From NCBI GenBank assembly GCA_041617635.1, contig JBFJOO010000020.1, forward strand, positions 1-53,307: a stretch of DNA of 53,307 nucleotides. The letters are read 5' to 3'. The notes under the pieces are model-generated. The model saw nothing but the letters and a program-made list of their open reading frames with translations, did not search any database and was not told the DNA's origin. Source of the DNA: JAABRB01 sp041617635 (lineage in GTDB: Bacteria; Pseudomonadota; Gammaproteobacteria; Burkholderiales; SG8-39). Positions 1 through 8,164 of the stretch are shown here, piece after piece; position 1 is the first letter of the stretch; each line of letters opens with the position of its first letter. A program made the position numbers and the translations under genes.

Positions 1-13
1 CCCCCCCCCCCCC
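1..13. other. Poly-C homopolymer at the window edge
   Basis: Thirteen consecutive C residues open the window, directly before the stop codon of a minus-strand gene. Homopolymer runs of this kind at the very end of a sequence are usually assembly or sequencing artefacts. There is no sign that the run has a biological role. Confidence 0.6.
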
Positions 14-20
14 GCCACGA

Positions 21-812
21 TTACTTCAGGACCGCGGCGAGGAAGCGCTGCATCTCGTCCCACGACTGCTTGTCGGCGTTAGCGTCGTAGGCGAGCGGGA
101 TGTTGAACTTCTTGCCGTTCTCGGTCGCGTCGGGGTTCGTGAATGCGTGCACGGCGCCCGGGTAGTTGATGAACCGATAATCGACGCTTGCGGCCGCCAT
201 CTCCTTCTTGAACGCGTCGATGTGCTCCGGCTTGATGAAGGTATCGGCCTCCCCGTTGAGGACGAGCACTTTCGCCTTCACGCCGCCGGCCTTGGCCGGC
301 GTCTGCGTCGGCAGGCTGCCGTGGAAGCTCACCACGCCGTCGAGGTCGACGCCGCGGCGCGCCATTTCCAGCACGATGCCGCCGCCGAAGCAGTAGCCGA
401 TCGCGGCAATGCGGCTGCCGTCGACGTCGGACTGGCTCTTGAGCAGGGACATCGCGGCCCGAAAGCGTTTCTCGGCGGTCTCCATGTCTTTGCGCACCGC
501 GCCGGAGAATGCGCCCGCATCCTTCGGATGAGTCGCGATCTTGCCGTCGCCGTACATGTCGAGCGCGAGCGCGACGTAGCCCAGTTGGGCGAGCATGTCC
601 GCACGCTTGCGCGTGTAGTCGTTGTTGCCCCACCACTCGTGCACGACCAGCACGCCGGGCCGCTTGCCGCCGCCCGCAGCCGGGTGGGCGATGTAGCCCT
701 TGAGGGTGGTGCCGTTGGCGGAGTACGTGACTTCCTCCCCGGCGAGGGCGAGGGAAATCAGACCGAAGAACGCGACTCCAGCCACCACAAGCTCGCGCAT
801 CATCCTTGACAT
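21..812 (-). CDS. Dienelactone hydrolase family protein, secreted
   Basis: This is an alpha/beta hydrolase of the dienelactone hydrolase family, 263 aa. The nucleophile is Cys141 in GYCFGG, the acid is Asp190 in NGEAD and the base is His222 in AVHAF; a HEWWG oxyanion-region motif lies near residue 59. The first 24 residues form a hydrophobic signal peptide ending in ALAG, so the enzyme is probably periplasmic, whereas classic clc/tfd dienelactone hydrolases are cytoplasmic. The ATG at 812 was chosen because AAAGGAG lies 9 bases upstream; a second in-frame ATG (803) has no such site. It is one of three members of this family in the window. The substrate cannot be told from sequence; ester or lactone hydrolysis is inferred from the family. 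Confidence 0.9.
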   Translation of the reverse strand: MSRMMRELVVAGVAFFGLISLALAGEEVTYSANGTTLKGYIAHPAAGGGKRPGVLVVHEWWGNNDYTRKRADMLAQLGYVALALDMYGDGKIATHPKDAGAFSGAVRKDMETAEKRFRAAMSLLKSQSDVDGSRIAAIGYCFGGGIVLEMARRGVDLDGVVSFHGSLPTQTPAKAGGVKAKVLVLNGEADTFIKPEHIDAFKKEMAAASVDYRFINYPGAVHAFTNPDATENGKKFNIPLAYDANADKQSWDEMQRFLAAVLK

Positions 813-904
813 GTTGCGTGTCTCCTTTGGGTTCTGTTTGGGAACGATAGGCCCCGATTGATAAAACAACGCGGCGATCGTCGTTATTCCCCGCGGCGGG
901 GGCG

Positions 905-1687
905 CTAGAGTGTAGGGGGCTCGATCCAGTTGTGCAACGCTATGCCGCCGTCGACCACCACGGTCGTGCCGGTGACGTACGCCGAGAAGCGATCCGCCAG
1001 CAGCGCCACGGCCATGCCGGCGACGTCCTCGGGCGTGCCGAGGCGCCCGAGGCTGGTGCAGCGGGTGAGGCGCTCGACGCCCGTGGCCTTGGCGTCGAAT
1101 CCGCCGCCGGGAATCGCGCCGGGCGCGATGGCGTTCACGCGAATGCCGTGCGGGCCGAGCGCGCGCGCGAGCTCCTTCATCAGCATCGTCTGGCCCGCCT
1201 TGGACGCGCTGTAGTGCGGCAGGTTGCGCGGCGACTCCGCGTGCAGGGACGTGAGAAACAGCATGCGGCCCTTCGTCTTGCGCGCAATCATCTCGCGCGC
1301 CGCATCGCGCGCGAGCGCGAAGCCGGCGTGCAGGTTCACCGCGAGCATGCCATGCCACGTCGTATCGTCGACCGCAAAGATGTTGTCCGCCTCGAGGCGG
1401 CGGGGACTCGCGCTGTGGACGAGGATCGAAATCGAGCCGAGCGCGTCGAGCGTGCGCTTCAGGAGTGCGGCCGCCCCGTCCGCGGTCGAGAGATCCGCCG
1501 CGACGAACCGCGCGTCGTGACCTTCCTTGCGCAACGCGGCAGCGATCGGCTCGCCGCGTTCGGCATCGATATCCGCAAGCACCACGCGCGCGCCTTCGTG
1601 TGCAAGGGCCTGCGCGATGCCGCGCCCGATTCCCGATGCCGCGCCGGTGACCAGCGCAGCGTCTCCCGCCAGCAGATTGCCGCTCAT
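905..1687 (-). CDS. SDR family NAD(P)-dependent oxidoreductase
   Basis: Classical short-chain dehydrogenase/reductase, 260 aa. The cofactor motif TGAASGIG is at residues 14-21, and the catalytic set is Asn118, Ser147, Tyr159 and Lys163 (YSASK). The usual NNAG motif is replaced by VHSAS near residue 90, an uncommon variant. The acidic residue after beta-2 (ADID, residue 39) favours NAD over NADP. The family is cytosolic and tetrameric and acts on alcohol/ketone pairs; the substrate is unknown. A perfect AGGAGG sits 7 bases before the ATG at 1687, which rejects the longer open frame. The gene is divergent from the DoxX gene across about 90 bases that must hold both promoters. Confidence 0.92.
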   Translation of the reverse strand: MSGNLLAGDAALVTGAASGIGRGIAQALAHEGARVVLADIDAERGEPIAAALRKEGHDARFVAADLSTADGAAALLKRTLDALGSISILVHSASPRRLEADNIFAVDDTTWHGMLAVNLHAGFALARDAAREMIARKTKGRMLFLTSLHAESPRNLPHYSASKAGQTMLMKELARALGPHGIRVNAIAPGAIPGGGFDAKATGVERLTRCTSLGRLGTPEDVAGMAVALLADRFSAYVTGTTVVVDGGIALHNWIEPPTL

Positions 1688-1779
1688 GGGTTCGCCTCCT
1701 CGAATCTCGAAAGCGTACACTTGCCGCCGCTGGTTGTCTTTGCGTCCGCGGCCGCCCTGCGGTCGATATTGGAGGCCTC

Positions 1780-2196
1780 ATGAACGCGTTGCTTGCCACC
1801 GCACGCTCGCCGATGCTGATCCCGCTGGTTGCGCGCATGCTGCTGGCGATGCTGTTTCTCGTCTCGGCGATTCGCTCGCTCGGCGCCGTCGCCGGAACGG
1901 CGGGCTATTTCGCCCGGCTCGGCATGCCGGTGCCCGAGGTGATGGCTTGGGTCGTGATCGTCGTCGAGATCGCGGGCGCGCTCCTGCTGATCTTCGGCTG
2001 GCAGACGCGGCTCGCGGCATCGGGGCTGGCTGCGTTCGTGGTCGTCGCGACGTATCTCGGACACCCGTTCTGGGCGGTGGACTCATCCCAGTACGTGAAC
2101 CAGCTCAATCATTTCCTGAAGAACCTCGGCCTCATCGGCGGCCTGCTGCTCCTGGCCGCGCACGGACCGGGGCGGCTGGCGTTCGACCGGCGTTAG
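1780..2196 (+). CDS. DoxX family membrane protein
   Basis: A 138-aa integral membrane protein with about four hydrophobic segments (roughly residues 12-35, 48-68, 72-90 and 112-130), which is the typical size and layout of DoxX/SURF4-like proteins. Members in other bacteria include subunits of thiosulfate:quinone oxidoreductase and proteins linked to redox or sulfur stress, but most are uncharacterised. The segment GHPFWAVD near residue 88 and the QLNHFLKNLGLIGG block before the last helix are family hallmarks. It is divergently oriented to the SDR gene and followed by a palindromic repeat element. The family call is sound; no specific function is supported. Confidence 0.85.
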   Translation: MNALLATARSPMLIPLVARMLLAMLFLVSAIRSLGAVAGTAGYFARLGMPVPEVMAWVVIVVEIAGALLLIFGWQTRLAASGLAAFVVVATYLGHPFWAVDSSQYVNQLNHFLKNLGLIGGLLLLAAHGPGRLAFDRR

Positions 2197-2216
2197 GGAT
2201 GCGCTGAGAACTGGGC

Positions 2217-2292
2217 GTCATTCCCGCGCAAGCGGGAATCCAGTTCCAGCGCATATCAGGACCTCCTGGATCCCCGCTTGCGCGGAGATGAC
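2217..2292. repeat. REP-like palindromic element, copy 1
   Basis: Two inverted arms flank a spacer of about 30 bases. The left arm contains TTCCCGCGCAAGCGGGAA, itself a hairpin, and the right arm is its counterpart (GGATCCCCGCTTGCGCGGAG, slightly diverged). The outer ends read GTCA and TGAC. The element lies between the DoxX gene and the hydroxy-acid oxidase. Related copies occur at about 9238, 23025 and 32326. Confidence 0.85.
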
Positions 2293-2363
2293 TTGACCGT
2301 AGCGTTCCGGAAATCTCGCGATCTCTGAGCTCGGCGCAGGTACACTGCGGGCTTTCGCTCGTC

Positions 2364-3512
2364 ATGGCCGACCTGTCCCGCGCCTTCAACATCGAGGACC
2401 TGCGCCGCATGGCGCGCGCGCGGGTCCCGCGCGCAATCTTCGATTTCTACGACGGCGGCGCCGAGGACGAGGTCACGCTACGCGCCAACCGTGCGGCATT
2501 CGAACGCGTCGAACTGCTGCCCCGGGTGCTGGTCAACGTCGCCGAGGTCGACACCAGCACCGCGCTCTTTGGGGTGGCCGCGCGGTTTCCGCTCGCCGTC
2601 GCGCCGATGGGCGCGATCGGCGCGGGTCGCCCGGGCGCGGACCTGTCGTTGGCGCGCGCAGCGAAGGCCTTCGGCATTCCCTACACGCTCGCGACGCCGG
2701 CCACGACGTCGATCGAGCGCGTCGCGAACGAAGTGGGCGGGCGCCTCTGGTTCCAGCTCTACGTGCTGCGCGATGCCGATTTTCGCAGGAAGCTGATCGA
2801 GCGCGCGCATGCGGCCGGCTACGAAGCGCTGCTGGTGACCGTCGACGTTCCGGTCGGCGGCAAGCGCGAGCGCGACGCGCGCAACGATTTCATCGCGCCC
2901 TTCAGGCCGACCTGGCGAAACGCGCGCGACATGTGGCGGAAACCCGCTTGGGTCGTCGACATGTTGCGCCATGGGGTTCCGCGCATGGAGAACCTCGAGG
3001 GGTTCGTGCAGTGGTCCACGCGTCTCACCGGGGTGGGCGCGGCCTCGGTCGGCCGCTCGCAGGATGCCGCATTCGACTGGGAGGGATTGAAGCGGGTGCG
3101 GGACCTTTGGCCGCGCAAGCTCCTCGTGAAGGGCATCGCGCGCGCGGACGACGCGGAGCGTTTGATCACGATCGGTGGCGACGGACTGGTGGTGTCCAAT
3201 CACGGTGGCCGGCAGCTCGACGGTGCGGCGGCGACGCTGGATGCGCTGCCGGCCATCGCCCGCGCCGTCGGCGCCAAGCTCACGGTGCTGCTCGACGGCG
3301 GCGTGCGCCGCGGCGTCGATATCCTGAAGGCGCGGGCGCTCGGGGCGCACGCGGTGCTTGCCGGACGGGCGCCGCTCTTCGGCGTCATGGCGGCGGGCGA
3401 GCCTGGCGCAATGCACGCGCTGGAGATCCTCACCGGGGAGTTCGAGCGGTCGATGCGGCTCTCCGGTGCCCGCTCGGTCGCGGAGATCACTCCCGATCTG
3501 CTTCGCATGTAA
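2364..3512 (+). CDS. FMN-dependent alpha-hydroxy-acid oxidase/dehydrogenase (lactate/mandelate type)
   Basis: A 382-aa TIM-barrel flavoprotein of the LldD/glycolate oxidase/mandelate dehydrogenase family. It oxidises an L-2-hydroxy acid to the 2-oxo acid using FMN. Visible motifs are APMGAIG (about residue 80), FQLY (130-133), VTVDVP, Lys256 in LVKGI, the catalytic SNHGGRQLDGA with His280 and Arg283, and the phosphate-binding DGGVRRG. The substrate (lactate, glycolate, mandelate or other) cannot be assigned from motifs alone. Full length for the family. It is preceded by a repeat element and followed by a short GC hairpin against the convergent gene. Confidence 0.92.
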   Translation: MADLSRAFNIEDLRRMARARVPRAIFDFYDGGAEDEVTLRANRAAFERVELLPRVLVNVAEVDTSTALFGVAARFPLAVAPMGAIGAGRPGADLSLARAAKAFGIPYTLATPATTSIERVANEVGGRLWFQLYVLRDADFRRKLIERAHAAGYEALLVTVDVPVGGKRERDARNDFIAPFRPTWRNARDMWRKPAWVVDMLRHGVPRMENLEGFVQWSTRLTGVGAASVGRSQDAAFDWEGLKRVRDLWPRKLLVKGIARADDAERLITIGGDGLVVSNHGGRQLDGAAATLDALPAIARAVGAKLTVLLDGGVRRGVDILKARALGAHAVLAGRAPLFGVMAAGEPGAMHALEILTGEFERSMRLSGARSVAEITPDLLRM

Positions 3513-3513
3513 A

Positions 3514-3530
3514 GCGCCGCGCAGCGGCGC
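3514..3530. terminator. GC hairpin between convergent genes
   Basis: Perfect 7-bp inverted repeat GCGCCGC/GCGGCGC with a 3-base loop, starting 1 base after the stop of the hydroxy-acid oxidase and ending 8 bases before the stop of the convergent gene. There is no T-tract on either strand, so it is at most a weak or Rho-assisted terminator or an mRNA 3'-end protector. Confidence 0.45.
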
Positions 3531-3538
3531 GCGCGCAA

Positions 3539-4288
3539 TCAGAGCAACCCGAGCGCGCCGTCCACCGGGCGTCCGCGCACCATCTGCCAGCCGGTCGCGA
3601 AACGCTGCGCGGCGCGCGCGGCAAGCCCGACCAGGCTGAGGGCGATCCACAGCAGAACCATGGCGCCCACCGCCTTGGCCGTCCACCACCACAGGAGCAC
3701 GGTCTCGGTGATCTCGTCGAGGCTGCGCTCCGCCTGGGCCGCGATCGCCTGCGCGTGCGCGTTGAGCATCTGCACCGCCGAGAGGTCAGGCTTGAGGTCG
3801 ATGTCGAGGTCGATGTTCGGCAGCTTGAGTCCCGGAATGTTGAAGTCCGGCAGGTTGACCCACCCGATCTTCGGCACGAACGGCACCTTGCGCACCACCT
3901 TGATGATCGCGTTGAGGATCGACTCGATCGTGCCGGACAGCGCGCGCAAGGCACCCGACAGCCCCAGCAGCGACTTGCGGATCGGCTCCACCGACTCCTT
4001 GATCGCACCGGCCACTTGCGTAGTGGTGTTCTCGATCTTCTTCACCTCGGCGAGGAGTCGGTCACCCTCGGCGCGGACCGCATCGATCTGCTGGCGTGCA
4101 TCCTCGATGCGTGGCTCGATAACTGCCCGGCCCCGGTCGATCGCCTCGTTCACGCCCGAGACGATCTGCCACACCCCGAAGACCAGAACCAGCAACACGA
4201 GCAGCGGTAGCGACACCTTCAGCATGATCACCGCGCCAAGCGCGCGGCTCGCGAGCAGCGGGGCGTGGGATTTTACTTCCGACGTCAT
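3539..4288 (-). CDS. Two-TM hypothetical protein with amphipathic central region
   Basis: A 249-aa protein that I do not recognise. There is a transmembrane helix at about residues 17-40 and a second at about 198-222. The roughly 155 residues between them begin with a helical, probably coiled-coil segment (50-110) and contain a proline-marked block of short repeats (NLPDFNIPGLKLPNIDLDID, about 145-164) in which a LP/IP-x2-x2 pattern recurs. The topology suggests a periplasmic loop anchored at both ends, or a cytoplasmic one. The start at 4288 has AAAGGAG 7 bases upstream. Upstream lies the most AT-rich stretch nearby, shared with the divergent cytochrome gene. Confidence 0.8.
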   Translation of the reverse strand: MTSEVKSHAPLLASRALGAVIMLKVSLPLLVLLVLVFGVWQIVSGVNEAIDRGRAVIEPRIEDARQQIDAVRAEGDRLLAEVKKIENTTTQVAGAIKESVEPIRKSLLGLSGALRALSGTIESILNAIIKVVRKVPFVPKIGWVNLPDFNIPGLKLPNIDLDIDLKPDLSAVQMLNAHAQAIAAQAERSLDEITETVLLWWWTAKAVGAMVLLWIALSLVGLAARAAQRFATGWQMVRGRPVDGALGLL

Positions 4289-4491
4289 CAAGTGACTCCT
4301 TTCTCCATTTGCGTTCGGCCGATCATGCGCAGCGCATTTCTCTGCGGTCAAGCGTGCATGCGCGAACCGCCCCGCGGTGCGGCCGTGCACGGAATAAGAA
4401 AATCTTAAGATTCCGTTAATCAACATTTAGGAATGATCCGCGCCGCGCGCCCGTAATCTCGCTCCCGGTTCCGCAACGATCCGGGGAGCGC
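4289..4491. promoter_or_regulatory. Divergent intergenic region, AT-rich core
   Basis: This 203-base region separates the two-TM protein (minus) from the diheme cytochrome (plus). Bases about 4393-4436 are unusually AT-rich for this DNA (AATCTTAAGATT, TTAATCAACATTTAGG), including a 12-base palindrome AATCTTAAGATT. This is the likely promoter and operator zone for one or both genes. No specific regulator site is recognised. Confidence 0.4.
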
Positions 4492-5598
4492 ATGTCAGGG
4501 AAAGGAAGTCAGGCGGTGGTCGTCGCCATGCTGCTTGCGGCAGCGTGGACGTGCCTCGCCGCGACCGCCGGGCTCGCCGCCGGGCGCGCGGACGAAACGC
4601 GCGCCGGCGTCGAGCCTGGTGCGCCCTTGCCGCAGCGCCTAAGCGAGACCGGCCTTTTCGTGACGGGCTCGACGACCGCGGTGAATCCGCAGAATCTCGC
4701 CTTCTCGCCTCAGTATCCGCTGTGGTCCGACGGCGCGACCAAGCGTCGGTGGCTGCATCTGTCGCCCGGAGCCACCATCGACGCATCGCACCCCGACGCC
4801 TGGGAATTCCCGCCGGGCACGCGGCTGTGGAAGGAGTTCGGCTACACGCGCCCGGTCGAGACACGGTTCATCGAGCGCCTTGCCGACGGCTCATGGCGGT
4901 ACGCGACCTACGTCTGGAACGCCGACGGCACCGATGCCGTGCTCGCGCCGGCCGACGGCGTCGCTGCCGCGCCCGTGCGCGACGCGCCCGACGGTCGCTA
5001 CGCGATCCCTTCGCAGGCCGACTGCCGCGCGTGCCACGAGGGCGCCGCGGTGCCCGTGCTCGGCGCGAGCGCGCTGCAGCTCTCGCCGGATCGCGACCCG
5101 CTCGCACCGCATGCCGAGCCCGCTCGCGGCGAGCACGTCGATCTGCCCGGGCTCGTCGCGCGCGGTCTGCTGCGCAATCTGCCGCCGGCGCTCCTCGAGC
5201 GCGCGCCGCGCATCGGCGCAGCGACCCCGACGGGCCGCGCGGCGCTGGGGTATCTGCACGCGAACTGCGGCCACTGCCATAACGACGCCGGACCATTGGC
5301 GCCGCTCGAGCTGGCGTTGGCCCAGGAAGCCGCCGCGGGCCCGGCCGGCTCGGCCAAGGCCCTGCGCACCATCATCGGCCAGGCGAGCGGCTATCGCCCG
5401 CGGGGCGCGGACGCGGGCGTGCAGCGCATCGTTCCCGGCCGGCAAGACGACAGCGTGCTCGCGATGCGGATGCGAACCCGCGATCCGCTCGTCCAGATGC
5501 CGCCGCTCGGTTCCCGAATCGCCGACGCCGCGGGCATCGCCCTCGTCGAACGCTGGATCCGCAATGACCTGCAACCTCAGAAGGAGCTCGCCCAATGA
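4492..5598 (+). CDS. Diheme c-type cytochrome-like protein (SO_0930-like)
   Basis: A 368-aa exported protein with a signal peptide in the first 30 residues and two heme-binding CxxCH motifs: CRACH (about residue 179) and CGHCH (about 260). The first half, with the blocks FSPQYPLWSDGATKRRW and WEFPPGTRLWKEF, is typical of a family annotated as SO_0930-type or hypothetical heme proteins. These have a beta-rich N-terminal part followed by cytochrome-like modules. It presumably acts in periplasmic electron transfer; its redox partner is unknown. GGGGAG lies 5 bases before the ATG. The stop overlaps the next cytochrome start (ATGA), so the two are translationally coupled. Confidence 0.8.
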   Translation: MSGKGSQAVVVAMLLAAAWTCLAATAGLAAGRADETRAGVEPGAPLPQRLSETGLFVTGSTTAVNPQNLAFSPQYPLWSDGATKRRWLHLSPGATIDASHPDAWEFPPGTRLWKEFGYTRPVETRFIERLADGSWRYATYVWNADGTDAVLAPADGVAAAPVRDAPDGRYAIPSQADCRACHEGAAVPVLGASALQLSPDRDPLAPHAEPARGEHVDLPGLVARGLLRNLPPALLERAPRIGAATPTGRAALGYLHANCGHCHNDAGPLAPLELALAQEAAAGPAGSAKALRTIIGQASGYRPRGADAGVQRIVPGRQDDSVLAMRMRTRDPLVQMPPLGSRIADAAGIALVERWIRNDLQPQKELAQ

Positions 5599-6209
5599 AC
5601 CGATCGCTGCTTGTCGAGACCGCGCGCGCCGCCGCGCCGCTCGTCGTTTCGTTGTTCGCCCTGGCCGCATGGCACCCGGCCCTTGCGGAGAAGGACGGCG
5701 CCAAACCCGGTGCCAACCCAGCCGCGGAGAAACTCGCGCGCGGCAAGTACCTCGTCACCGTTGCCGGATGCAACGACTGCCACACGCCGTGGAAGCTGGG
5801 GCCGAACGGTCCCGAGCCGGACATGAGCCGGATGCTGTCGGGTCACCCCGAGGAGCTGGCCATGCCGCCGGCCCCGCAGCTGCCCGAGGGCCCGTGGTTG
5901 GTCACCGTCGGCGCCACCAACACGGCGTGGTCCGGGCCCTGGGGCGTCAGCTTCACCGCGAACCTGACGCCCGATCGCGAGACCGGCCTCGGCAAATGGA
6001 ACCAGCGCACGTTCACCGACACGATCCGCACCGGCCGGCACATGGGCCGGGGCCGCGAGATCCTGCCGCCGATGCCGATCCAGATGTACAAGCACTTCAC
6101 GGACGCGGACCTCGAGGCGATCTTCAGCTATCTCAAGACCATTCCCGCCGTGAAGAACAAGGTTCCCGAGCCGTTGCCGCCTGCCGCGCCGCTCGCCGCT
6201 AAAAACTAA
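5595..6209 (+). CDS. Monoheme cytochrome c family protein
   Basis: A 204-aa exported cytochrome. The signal peptide ends near ALAEK (residue 32) and one heme site, CNDCH, lies near residue 59. Downstream blocks GRHMGRGREILPPMP and a C-terminal FSYLKTIPAVKN are typical of the c-553-like cytochromes found beside alcohol and aldehyde dehydrogenases; their conserved Met (LPPMP) is a plausible sixth heme ligand. The start codon overlaps the stop of the preceding diheme gene by 4 bases, so the pair probably forms one electron-transfer unit. No dehydrogenase subunit is adjacent. Confidence 0.88.
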   Translation: MNRSLLVETARAAAPLVVSLFALAAWHPALAEKDGAKPGANPAAEKLARGKYLVTVAGCNDCHTPWKLGPNGPEPDMSRMLSGHPEELAMPPAPQLPEGPWLVTVGATNTAWSGPWGVSFTANLTPDRETGLGKWNQRTFTDTIRTGRHMGRGREILPPMPIQMYKHFTDADLEAIFSYLKTIPAVKNKVPEPLPPAAPLAAKN

Positions 6210-6233
6210 CGATCGAACGGCACCGGGAACCGG

Positions 6234-7559
6234 TCAAGCCGCTGCGCCGGCCGGCGTCTCGACCAGGGAAAGCGGTCGCTCGACCGCGAGGCGAAAACGC
6301 CCGCGGCCGATCTTCTCGATGCGCACGAACGGGCAGCGCTCCGCGAGCCGGCGCTCGAGGAGGATCAGCCGCGCCTCGAGGTTGTCGCCGAGCTCCGGCA
6401 GACGGAGCGAAGCGTCGAGGCGCAGCTCGCGGTTGGTGAACTCGGTGCGCTGGGCGTGCACGTAGTCGCGCACCAGCCGCCAGAAAATCGCCCCGGCGAC
6501 GCCCTTGATCAGGTAGTCGTCGTCGACGAAGATGCTGCCGTTCACCGCGTAGTAGCGGATCACAGCCGGAGCGCCGCGCGCGGGGCTCTTGCGGGTTTCA
6601 CCGGCGAGCGGCTCGCCCTGTTGCTCGACGGACTGCTGCACGGCGAACATGGTGCGCCCGAGCTGCTCGGCCAGCACGAGCAGCGCGTCCTCGTCGTCGT
6701 AGGTGAAGCGCACGTCCTGCGGGCTCTCGACGTACAGCACGCCGAGCAGGGTGGTGCCCACCAGGATCGGCACGGCGAGCCGGCTGCGCGGCGCTTCGAG
6801 TGCCGGCAGCGCGATCTCGGTCTCCGAGGCCCTGACGGCGTGGCTGTACACTACGTCGTTCGTCTCGTAGTTCAGGCGGATCGGGGTTCGCTCGCGTGCG
6901 GCCACACCGATCACGCCGTCGCCGAGCGCGATCTCGGAGCCGACGCCGGACTCGCGGTAGCCGCGGCTCGCGACCGTGAACAATCGCCCGGTCCCGGCGT
7001 CGTGGAGCAACACCACGGCGTGCGGGATGTCGAAGAGCGTCTCCAGGCACGTCAGCGTTTCGTCGAGCAGCGCGGCGAGGTCGGAGCACGCGGCGAGGCG
7101 CTGTGCGGCCGAGCGCAGGGCCGCGAGCAGGCTGCGGCGCGGCGCCGGTGCCGGCGCGACGGCGCCCGGCACGCGCTCGATCGCGAGCACGCGGTAGACA
7201 TCCGACCCGAGCAGCCGGAACACGTCGCTCATCCCACTGTGCGCGGCGATGCTCGCGAGCCGCGCCTTCATGCGCTCGAACAGCGGCCCGGAGGTCTCCG
7301 TGCGCAAGTACTCGAGCGCGAGCCGGTACAGGGCGAGCGTGACCGGGTCGACGACGATCACCGCCGCGCGGGGATTCTCGAGCACGTTCGCACGTGTCTT
7401 GTTGAAGAACTGGAACGACAGCGCCACGTGCCGCGGGTCGACGTAGTCGACGTGCGAGATGTAGGTGACGTTCGGCGTGCCGTCCGGCGCGCAGGTGGCG
7501 ATCACCGAAGGGATGACGCCGTCCAGCGAATCGCGGATCGCGTCGAGCGTGATGGACAC
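6234..7559 (-). CDS. Flavin split-barrel (PNPOx-like) protein fused to GAF and C-terminal winged-helix-like domain
   Basis: A 441-aa three-part protein. Residues about 1-130 form a pyridoxamine-phosphate-oxidase-like split barrel (VIATCAPDGTPNVTYISHVDYVD at the N-terminus is diagnostic). Residues about 150-310 are a GAF domain (LDETLTCLETLFDIPHAVVLLHD; DGVIGVAARERTPIRL; LAVPILVGTTLLGVLYVES). Residues about 345-430 look like a winged-helix or transcriptional-regulator C-terminal fold (RRLAERCPFVRIEKIGRGRFRLAV). It is probably a flavin- or redox-sensing regulator; no enzyme activity can be claimed. No ATG fits, so the GTG at 7559 is used, 14 bases after the upstream gene. That upstream gene is a second split-barrel protein, so the two are likely co-transcribed partners. 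Confidence 0.78.
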   Translation of the reverse strand: MSITLDAIRDSLDGVIPSVIATCAPDGTPNVTYISHVDYVDPRHVALSFQFFNKTRANVLENPRAAVIVVDPVTLALYRLALEYLRTETSGPLFERMKARLASIAAHSGMSDVFRLLGSDVYRVLAIERVPGAVAPAPAPRRSLLAALRSAAQRLAACSDLAALLDETLTCLETLFDIPHAVVLLHDAGTGRLFTVASRGYRESGVGSEIALGDGVIGVAARERTPIRLNYETNDVVYSHAVRASETEIALPALEAPRSRLAVPILVGTTLLGVLYVESPQDVRFTYDDEDALLVLAEQLGRTMFAVQQSVEQQGEPLAGETRKSPARGAPAVIRYYAVNGSIFVDDDYLIKGVAGAIFWRLVRDYVHAQRTEFTNRELRLDASLRLPELGDNLEARLILLERRLAERCPFVRIEKIGRGRFRLAVERPLSLVETPAGAAA

Positions 7560-7573
7560 GGTCCCGAACCTGT

Positions 7574-8071
7574 CTAGAGCTTGATGGGTGCGCCCGCGCC
7601 CGCGCCCGGGGTCTGGACAAAAGCGGCGGTCGGCGTGAAGCGCACCGCCGCCAGATCCGCCGGCGCATGGTCGACCAGCGCCTTGGCGAGGCCTTCGGGA
7701 TCCTTCACCCGCTGGAATTCCACGTCGAGCAGCCGCAGGTAGGCGGCCAGGCATTCGTGGTCATCCGGCTCCACTGGGACGACCGCTGCGTCGGTGCCCT
7801 TCAGCTGCAGCGCGCGATGCGTGGTCGCCTCGCAGAAGGAGGCGGCGATGGCACCTGTCTCACGGACTGCGTCGAGCAGCGCCTGGCTGCGCGACGCGGC
7901 GAGGAACACGGTCACCTGCCGCCCGTCCGGAGCGACACGCCTGCCGATCCCGTGCGCGATCGTCGGCACGTTGCGCGCGTCGCGCGACGCGACGGTGACC
8001 ACGACGCCGAGCGCGAGGAACTCGACGTGCATCGGGTCAAGGGCCGTCCCGCCTGCTGCTGGCTGCTTCAT
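7574..8071 (-). CDS. Pyridoxamine 5'-phosphate oxidase-related (FMN-binding split barrel) protein
   Basis: A 165-aa single-domain protein. The N-terminal segment (VVVTVASRDARNVPTIAHGIGRRVAPDGRQVTVFL, cut here to its motif character: GxVVTVASRD...NVPTIAHG) matches flavin split-barrel proteins in which beta strands bind FMN. The body contains TGAIAASFCEATTHRALQLKG, a typical core element. It is translated from ATG 8071 and followed after 14 bases by the GAF fusion, suggesting an operon. It is divergent from maleylacetate reductase across 93 bases. It could be a flavin reductase, a heme-related protein or a non-catalytic flavin or F420 carrier; none can be chosen. Confidence 0.75.
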   Translation of the reverse strand: MKQPAAGGTALDPMHVEFLALGVVVTVASRDARNVPTIAHGIGRRVAPDGRQVTVFLAASRSQALLDAVRETGAIAASFCEATTHRALQLKGTDAAVVPVEPDDHECLAAYLRLLDVEFQRVKDPEGLAKALVDHAPADLAAVRFTPTAAFVQTPGAGAGAPIKL

Positions 8072-8164
8072 CCAATCATCATACCTTGGCAGATCGGTGT
8101 GACGACCGGAACAACGCCCGCGGGGCGGTAAACTTGCCGGCCCCGGCTTCGACCCCAGAACCTC

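Noticed and set aside
21..1838. A 605-codon minus-strand frame spanning the dienelactone hydrolase and the SDR region
   Set aside because: Only its last 263 codons match a protein family, with their own ribosome site at 812; the rest is antisense-frame reading through the real SDR gene.
3514..3530. Calling GC hairpins between convergent genes strong intrinsic terminators
   Set aside because: None of them (3514, 40723, 46221) is followed by a T-run, so only candidate status is given.
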